From positions 80,945 to 144,944 of the forward strand of contig JAKCPI010012605.1 in the NCBI GenBank assembly GCA_023213315.1: a DNA stretch of 64,000 nt, in the 5' to 3' direction. This DNA is from Euborellia annulipes. Lineage: Eukaryota > Arthropoda > Insecta > Dermaptera > Anisolabididae. The number at the start of each line of letters is the position of its first letter. Position 1 is the stretch's first letter. Under the pieces are notes generated by a model that saw nothing but the letters and a program-made list of their open reading frames with translations, did no database searches and was not told where the DNA came from. Of this stretch, positions 58,509-64,000 are shown piece by piece. A program made the position numbers and the translations under genes.

Positions 58509-58671
58509 TTTCATTCTCCTTTTGGCTGACATCCTCTCTTTTTGTCTATCATTCTAATCGTTGAACAGCCACTTCTCTTATCAACTCAATTTTTAAAATT
58601 TTATATTAAAAATAATATTTAATTCCCAAAAAAAATATTTTTCTCAAATCTCAGGGGGGGGGGTTATTAGC

Positions 58672-59440
58672 CCTTAAAATAAAATGTTATTTATTATATG
58701 ATTATAAGTGGGAAGATTTATTTGTTAGCGTCTCTCCAGCAAAAAGAAAATATTTCCTGCTTCCAATTCAACCTCTTATAGCCAAAAGGCTGATAATAAG
58801 AATCAAAAAGAGCTTATCTCAAAAGTGAATTTAATAAACATAAAAATCTTTGATAATATGATAAATACCTTATTAATAAATAATCGAAGAATATTAAAGA
58901 TGAAATTACACGCACTGACAAAATAATTAGAAAAATTAGACTTGTAAACTTTGCACTGAGAAACAACAATTTAATATTGTGAAGAGAGCGAACGAAACTA
59001 GTTTCCCGCCCAGGCTACCCGCGCGCGCGTCGAGACTTGAGAGCAGAGCAACAACTTAACAAAACTAAAATTTATCTAATTAAATTTATCTTTAAAAAAA
59101 AAAGAATATTACTAATAAAGAAATGTTTATATTTGAAAATTTTGCATCGTTTTTATTCTATTATTTTAATAAATCTGGAAGAATGACAACTTAACAAAAA
59201 TAAAATTTATGAAATTCTACAAGTGTATATATTTTTAATTTCTCTTACCTATATATTTCAAGTTTTTTAGCATGTAGATATATAGAAAATAGATAATATA
59301 GATCAGTGACTCCCGTGTTTAAGTTTGCAATAAAAATAAGAGAACAAAATAAGATGCCTCAATCGGCGTATGAATGAAACATTCCCACTCCTAGCCCCCC
59401 TATCCCTGGCCAGAGCTCCCACCAAAACACAAGAGGTATA
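58672..59440. other. Spacer with a CpG-rich spot
   Basis: GTTTCCCGCCCAGG and CCCGCGCGCGCGTCGAG at about 59001-59033 stand out in AT-rich DNA. No exon could be defined; a promoter is possible but unsupported. Confidence 0.3.
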
Positions 59441-59470
59441 AAAAACAGTTAAGAATTTAAAAAAAAAAGG

Positions 59471-59557
59471 TGCAGGAGGTGGATTTGAACTCGCGAGGTT
59501 TGGTTACGTGACATTGGAAAAAAAAATATAGATGCATTAACCACCTGAGCCATGCTT
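59471..59557 (-). other. tRNA-like arm tip of palindrome
   Basis: On the minus strand GCATGGCTCAGGTGGTTAAT (A-box-like) and CTCGCGAGTTCAAATCCACC (B-box) are separated by a T-rich stretch. Equivalent sequences are at 60678-60771, 62310-62402 and 63525-63615. Probably the tRNA-derived origin of the element rather than a gene. Confidence 0.4.
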
Positions 59558-60086
59558 TATATAATTGATTTTGGAAAAAATAAGCTATGTAACAAACATG
59601 AAATAAAAGAAGTATTAAAAAAATTTTAATATTATACATATGATATATCATTTTTCATTACTTTTTATGCGGATTAATAATTTATAATCAAAATTACAAT
59701 TGCATGCCTAGTTTTCAAATAATTCAATGGGCAAACGTCAGATTGTTTATGCCTTAATGTAATTAAACCAAAATCTCTAGCTAACATATGATACATGTCA
59801 TTAATTCTTGAATTCCCCCTGATTATAGAGAACTAAAGCTTTTTTAATTATATGATCTAATTTGGGAGTTATTGGCGAACAAAGTTAAGTCTATTTTCGC
59901 CCTTAATGACATCAACACTCACTCAATTCTATATTATTGAAAAAGCTTATTTAGCATTGTCAGATCAAAACCAAATTTTTACCAGAGATTTATAATTAAA
60001 AAATGAGTTTTTTTCTAAAGTTTCATTGAGATTGGTAAAGAAATAAATAAAATATTGACTATTTTGTAAATTGAGTTTTAGAATTT

Positions 60087-60150
60087 GGGATCCCGGATTG
60101 GTAAAGCAGAGCGCTCTGTGAACCGGGTCTAGGCTTGAATCTGAGATCCC
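60087..60150 (+). other. tRNA-like sequence in palindrome loop
   Basis: GGGATCCCGGATTGGTAAAG opens it and GGCTTGAATCTGAGATCCC closes it. The ends pair like an acceptor stem, with D-loop-like GATTGGTAAAGC and a T-arm-like GGCTTGAATC. It is too short and mispaired for a working tRNA. A second copy is at 62930-62992. Confidence 0.4.
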
Positions 60151-61085
60151 GAATTCTAAAACTCAATTTACAAAATAGTCAATATTTTATTTATTTCTTT
60201 ACCAATCTCAATGAAACTTTAGAAAAAAACTCATTTTTTAATTATAAATCTCTGGTAAAAATTTGGTTTTGATCTGACAATGCTAAATAAGCTTTTTCAA
60301 TAATATAGAAGAGTGAGTGTTGATGTCATTAAGGGCGAAAATAGACTTAACTTTGTTCGCCAATAACTCCCAAATTAGATCATATAATTAAAAAAGCTTT
60401 AGTTCTCTATAATCAGGGGGAATTCAAGAATTAATGACATGTATCATATGTTAGCTAGAGATTTTGGTTTAATTACATTAAGGCATAAACAATCTGACGT
60501 TTGCCCATTGAATTATTTGAAAACTAGGCATGCAATTGTAATTTTGATTATAAATTATTAATCCGCATAAAAAGTAATGAAAAATGATATATCATATGTA
60601 TAATATTAAAATTTTTTTAAAACTTCTTTTATTTCATGTTTCTTACATAGCTTATTTTTTCCAAAATCAATTATATAAAGCATGGCTCAGGTGGTTAATG
60701 GTCATCTAGCAGCCATTTTTTTTTCCAATGTCACGTAACCAAACCTCGCGAGTTCAAATCCACCTCCTGCACTTTTTTTTTTATTCTTAACTGTTTTAAC
60801 ACGTAAATAATATATTCATAAAAATTTCTATAATAAAAAATGATATTTCATTGGCTAGTAATCAAAATATGTAGTGTGTCTAATAAGTTGGCCAGGAACT
60901 GTATATCCTAAACATTGCTAAGAGCTTTGTATACGATGACGTCAGATCAAGTCACAAAATTGTTCTAATTAATTTTTAACAAAAAAACTATTAAATTTGT
61001 CTTGTCTGAATTTTTTTTAATTTGAGTTTTCTTGCTGTATAATAAAAAAAAAAAAACATTTTTTTCTTGTATATATATATATTAT

Positions 61086-61515
61086 TTTTTTTTTTTCATT
61101 TTTCAATATTTTAACAATTCCAATGATAATAATTCATGAATTCTACCCGGGGATCAAAAGCAAATAGGAGTGTTCTAAACTGTAATTTTTAAAGTCTCCG
61201 CAAGATCGCAGCACAAATCAGATAAAAAAACATTTTCAATATATTATTATAAATTAACAAATTCCAATGATAATAATTCATGTACTCTACCCGGGGATCA
61301 AAAGCAAATAGGAGTGTTCTAAACTGTAATTTTTAAAGTCTCCGCAAGATCGCAGCACAAATCAGATAAAAATAATTATAATTTTTAAAGTCTCCGCAAG
61401 GAGGCAGCACAAATCAGATAAAAAAACATTTTCAATATATATATTATAAATTAACAATTCCAATGATAATAATTCATGTATTCTACCCGGGGATCAAAAG
61501 CAAACAGGAGTGTTA
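61086..61515. repeat. Tandem repeat, about 145 bp unit, nearly three copies
   Basis: The unit starts AACAATTCCAATGATAATAA and contains CTACCCGGGGATCAAAAGC, GGAGTGTTCTAAACTG and TCTCCGCAAGATCGCAGC. Copies begin at about 61111, 61253 and 61452, with an extra partial copy at about 61378-61440. It lies between the two big palindromes. Confidence 0.8.
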
Positions 61516-62295
61516 TTAACTTTTGGCGCCAACCCAGTTAAGAGACACTCCTCTCTTATTCTATTCTCCTGTTACCAAGATTCAGTTATGAATACATTTT
61601 CTCTCTATTTTTTTTTGTTTGACGTGTTTGTTATATAAATTTTCGTTTTAATGGCATTAAAGAAAGAAAGGTATATAAAAATAATATAAAAAAGATTAAG
61701 AAAAGCAATTATTATATATTAATATGTTTGTATCTCTATTTTTTAATTTATTATTTATTTATTTCTTTTTTAAGACCTGATGTCAAACAATGACTATATA
61801 ATTCGTCATCAGAAAATTATAATAAGTTGTAATAATATATATAACTGGCTTTATAAAAAGAAAAATAAGTTTTCAGTGAATTAATTTTTTATTAATAATG
61901 AGAAGACATTATTATTTTTCCATTTTATCAAAATTAAAATATTTGGGTTCTAATAATATATTTAACATTTTATTACTATATAAGATAAAAAATAATAAGT
62001 AATTATGAGTAGACAAGTCTCAATTTGTTGTGAACAGTATTCGAAAATTATACTTTTTTTTATATTTATATTATTATAACCAAAAGTTTCGATCATATTT
62101 TAAAAAAATAAAATTAACATTTCTATATTGTTTATATAGTTTGTACATTTTTAAATAAAATATGTAAAATAAATCAAATTGAATTGAAATTTTTTTTTAT
62201 TACTGATTTTATTAGCATTTAATATTATTTTAAATACTGAGTCTGGTGGCGAACCCAGCCTATGTATTCCTATGGAGGTGCATTGATAATATGAT

Positions 62296-63643
62296 TAAAA
62301 AAAAAAAAAGTGCAGGAGGTGGATTTGAACTCGCGAGGTTTGGTTACGTGACATTGGAAAAAAAAATGGATAGATGACCAATTAACCACCTGAGCCATGC
62401 TTTATATAATTGATTTTGGAAAAAATAAGCCATATAAGAAACATGAAATAAAAGAAGTATTAAAAAAATTTTAATATTATACATATGATATATCATTTTT
62501 CATTACTTTTTATGCGGATTAATAATTTATAATCAAAATTACAATTGCATGCCTAGTTTTCAAATAATTCAATGGGCAAACGTCAGATTGTTTATGCCTT
62601 AATGTAATTAAACCAAAATCTCTAGCTAACATATGATACATGTCATTAATTCTTGAATTCCCCCTGATTATAGAGAACTAAAGCTTTTTTAATTATATGA
62701 TCTAATTTGGGAGTTATTGGCGAACAAAGTTAAGTCTATTTTCGCCCTTAATGACATCAACACTCAATTTTCTATATTATTGAAAAAGTTTATTTAGCAT
62801 TGTCTGATCAAAACCAAATTTTTACCAGAGATTTATAATTAAAAAATGAGTTTTTTTCTAAAGTTTCATTGAGATTGGTAAAGAAATAAATAAAATATTG
62901 ACTATTTTGTAAATTGAGTTTTAGAATTCGGGATCCCGGATTGGTAAAGAGAGCGCTCTATGAACCGGCTCTAGGCTTGACATCTGAGATCCCAAATTCT
63001 AAAACTCAATTTACAAAATAGTCAATATTTTATTTATTTCTTTACCAATCTCAATGAAACTTTAGAAAAAAACTCATTTTTTAATTATAAATCTCTGGTA
63101 AAAATTTGGTTTTGATCTGACAATGCTAAATAAACTTTTTCAATAATATAGAATTGAGTGAGTGTTGATGTCATTAAGGGCGAAAATAGACTTAACTTTG
63201 TTCGCCAATAACTCCCAAATTAGATCATATAATTAAAAAAGCTTTAGTTCTCTATAATCAGGGGGAATTCAAGAATTAATGACATGTATCATATGTTAGC
63301 TAGAGATTTTGGTTTAATTACATTAAGGCATAAACAATCTGACGTTTGCCCATTGAATTATTTGAAAACTAGGCATGCTATTGTAATTTTGATTATAAAT
63401 TATTAATCCGCATAAAAAGTAATGAAAAATGATATATCATATGTAGAATATTAAAATTTTTTTAATACTTCTTTTATTTCATGTTTCTTATATAGCTTAT
63501 TTTTTCCAAAATCAATTATATAAAGCTATGGCTCAGGTGGTTAATGTGTCATCTATATTTTTTTTTCCAATGTCACGTAACCAAACCTCGCGAGTTCAAA
63601 TCCACCTCCTGCACCTTTTTTTTTTAAATTCTTAACTGTTTTT
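62296..63643. mobile_element. 1.35 kb palindromic fold-back, copy 2
   Basis: Same structure and sequence as 59441-60797 with scattered differences; tRNA-like loop at 62930-62992. The left tip lacks CAGTTAAGAAT. About 1.5 kb separates it from copy 1. Confidence 0.85.
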
Positions 63644-63646
63644 TAC

Positions 63647-63895
63647 GCCCTCGGGGCTTGGTGTAGGGGTTAGCGTGCTAACCTCGTATACCAAAAGTCG
63701 CGGGTTCGGACCGCAGGCAGTCCGATGATTTTATTTAAGCCATTTGGATACCAAATGGCTTAAACAAGAATGCGGATAAAAAGTAATGAAAAATGATATA
63801 TCAGCCTGGACACCAATATGTATAATAATCAATTACGGATATCGTATAAAGTCTTATATGGCCTGAGATGCCGAAAAGACTGTGTGAATGTGTGT
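63647..63895 (+). mobile_element. SINE, GGGCTTGGTGTAG family, with foreign 28 bp patch
   Basis: Head GGGGCTTGGTGTAGGGGTTA with B-box CGCGGGTTCGGACC, body and tail as in the other copies. Positions 63776-63803 are identical to 63412-63439 of the adjacent palindrome and interrupt the normal AAGAATGCCTGGAC order. Confidence 0.75.
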
Positions 63896-64000
63896 TTTTT
63901 TTAAATATATCAATTAAAAATATCTCTATTTTTTTTTTAATATAAGCCAAATTTGAATAAGTTCTGTATGATGAATAATATTTATCTAAAATTTTTACTT

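Larger units (their letters stand above)
58129..58585. mobile_element. Ribozyme-bearing fold-back nested in a hAT-type MITE
   Basis: Arms of about 170 bp (AGGATGTCAGCCAAAAGGAG, then CTTAAGAGATTATTGGCAAT and AGGTGTACACCATCGAGATG) are inverted at 58385-58560. The lead with GAAGTGGCTGT lies on one side only (right, complement), as in the 33 kb element. The host MITE is related to those at 8939 and 15866, whose uninterrupted sequence shows the empty site between AAGTATTA and ATTTTTAAA. Confidence 0.75.
58068..58671. mobile_element. Truncated hAT-type MITE hosting a fold-back
   Basis: GTGCATTCTGTACTTGTTTACCAG and AAATATTTTTCTCAAATCTCAGGGGG match the family at 8939 and 15866. Both ends are missing; the fold-back occupies 58129-58585. 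Confidence 0.65.
59441..60797. mobile_element. 1.36 kb palindromic fold-back, copy 1
   Basis: Arms of about 640 bp, nearly identical in inverted order, from AACAGTTAAGAATTTAAAAA to its complement at 60785-60797. The loop is a 64 nt tRNA-like sequence (60087-60150). The arm tips carry GTGCAGGAGGTGGATTTGAA, whose complement holds tRNA A- and B-box-like motifs (TGGCTCAGGTGGTTAA, GAGTTCAAATCC). No open frame of note. Confidence 0.85.

Noticed and set aside
59471..59557. Functional tRNA gene
   Set aside because: A- and B-box-like motifs are present, but no acceptor or anticodon stem pairs properly, and the sequence occurs four times at the tips of the palindromes.
61086..61515. Possible CRISPR-like array
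   Set aside because: Units of about 145 bp are repeated without unique spacers in eukaryotic DNA; it is an ordinary tandem repeat.

Overview
The window is AT-rich, repeat-dense nuclear DNA from a eukaryote. Intron splice signals, TA-flanked mariner-type MITEs, an RTE-type LINE tail, tRNA-derived SINEs and small hammerhead ribozymes of the kind linked to Penelope-like elements together suggest an invertebrate, most likely an arthropod. The species cannot be fixed from the sequence. There are no bacterial operons, rRNA genes or CRISPR arrays.

Protein-coding content is very small. On the minus strand two exons (13375-13606, then 5776-5935) have good splice sites and exactly compatible phases across a 7.4 kb intron. 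They encode an acidic, His/Gly-rich and then Ser/Pro-rich, probably disordered stretch of an unidentified protein. Broken coding relics are a THAP zinc-finger fragment (31655-31780, +), a decayed SWIM-type zinc-finger sequence facing it (about 31800-32448, -) and a 5'-truncated LINE reverse-transcriptase tail (53595-54188, +). Two CpG-rich blocks (25471-25690 and 52252-52556) may be promoters or exons.

Most of the rest is mobile DNA in a few families. (1) A family of about 0.3-1 kb elements, here called HLE (Helentron-like element): a terminal ACTTTCTCTTACC hairpin at one end, a roughly 90 nt hairpin ending in CACACCAGATTTTT at the other, and insertion in T-runs. About 20 copies or pieces are present. 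(2) Fold-back elements carrying small hammerhead ribozymes, at 4.2, 31.2, 33, 45, 46.7, 53.4 and 58.2 kb, plus single motifs at 38.3 and 53.15 kb. (3) hAT-type MITEs with 8 bp target duplications. (4) Mariner/pogo-type MITEs flanked by TA. (5) Two tRNA-derived SINE families. (6) Two related 1.35 kb palindromes at 59.4-60.8 and 62.3-63.6 kb, each with tRNA-like sequence in the loop and at the arm tips.

These families are heavily nested, for example SINE within MITE within HLE at 37-38.7 kb. Several nests can be dated relative to each other because paralogous empty sites lie in the same window. Left to right: 0-5.7 kb MITEs, SINE and a ribozyme fold-back; 5.8-13.6 kb the gene with an HLE-filled intron; 13.6-29 kb sparse MITEs; 29-47 kb dense HLE and ribozyme fold-backs; 47-53 kb sparse; 53-54.6 kb fold-back, LINE and hAT; 58-64 kb nested fold-backs and palindromes.
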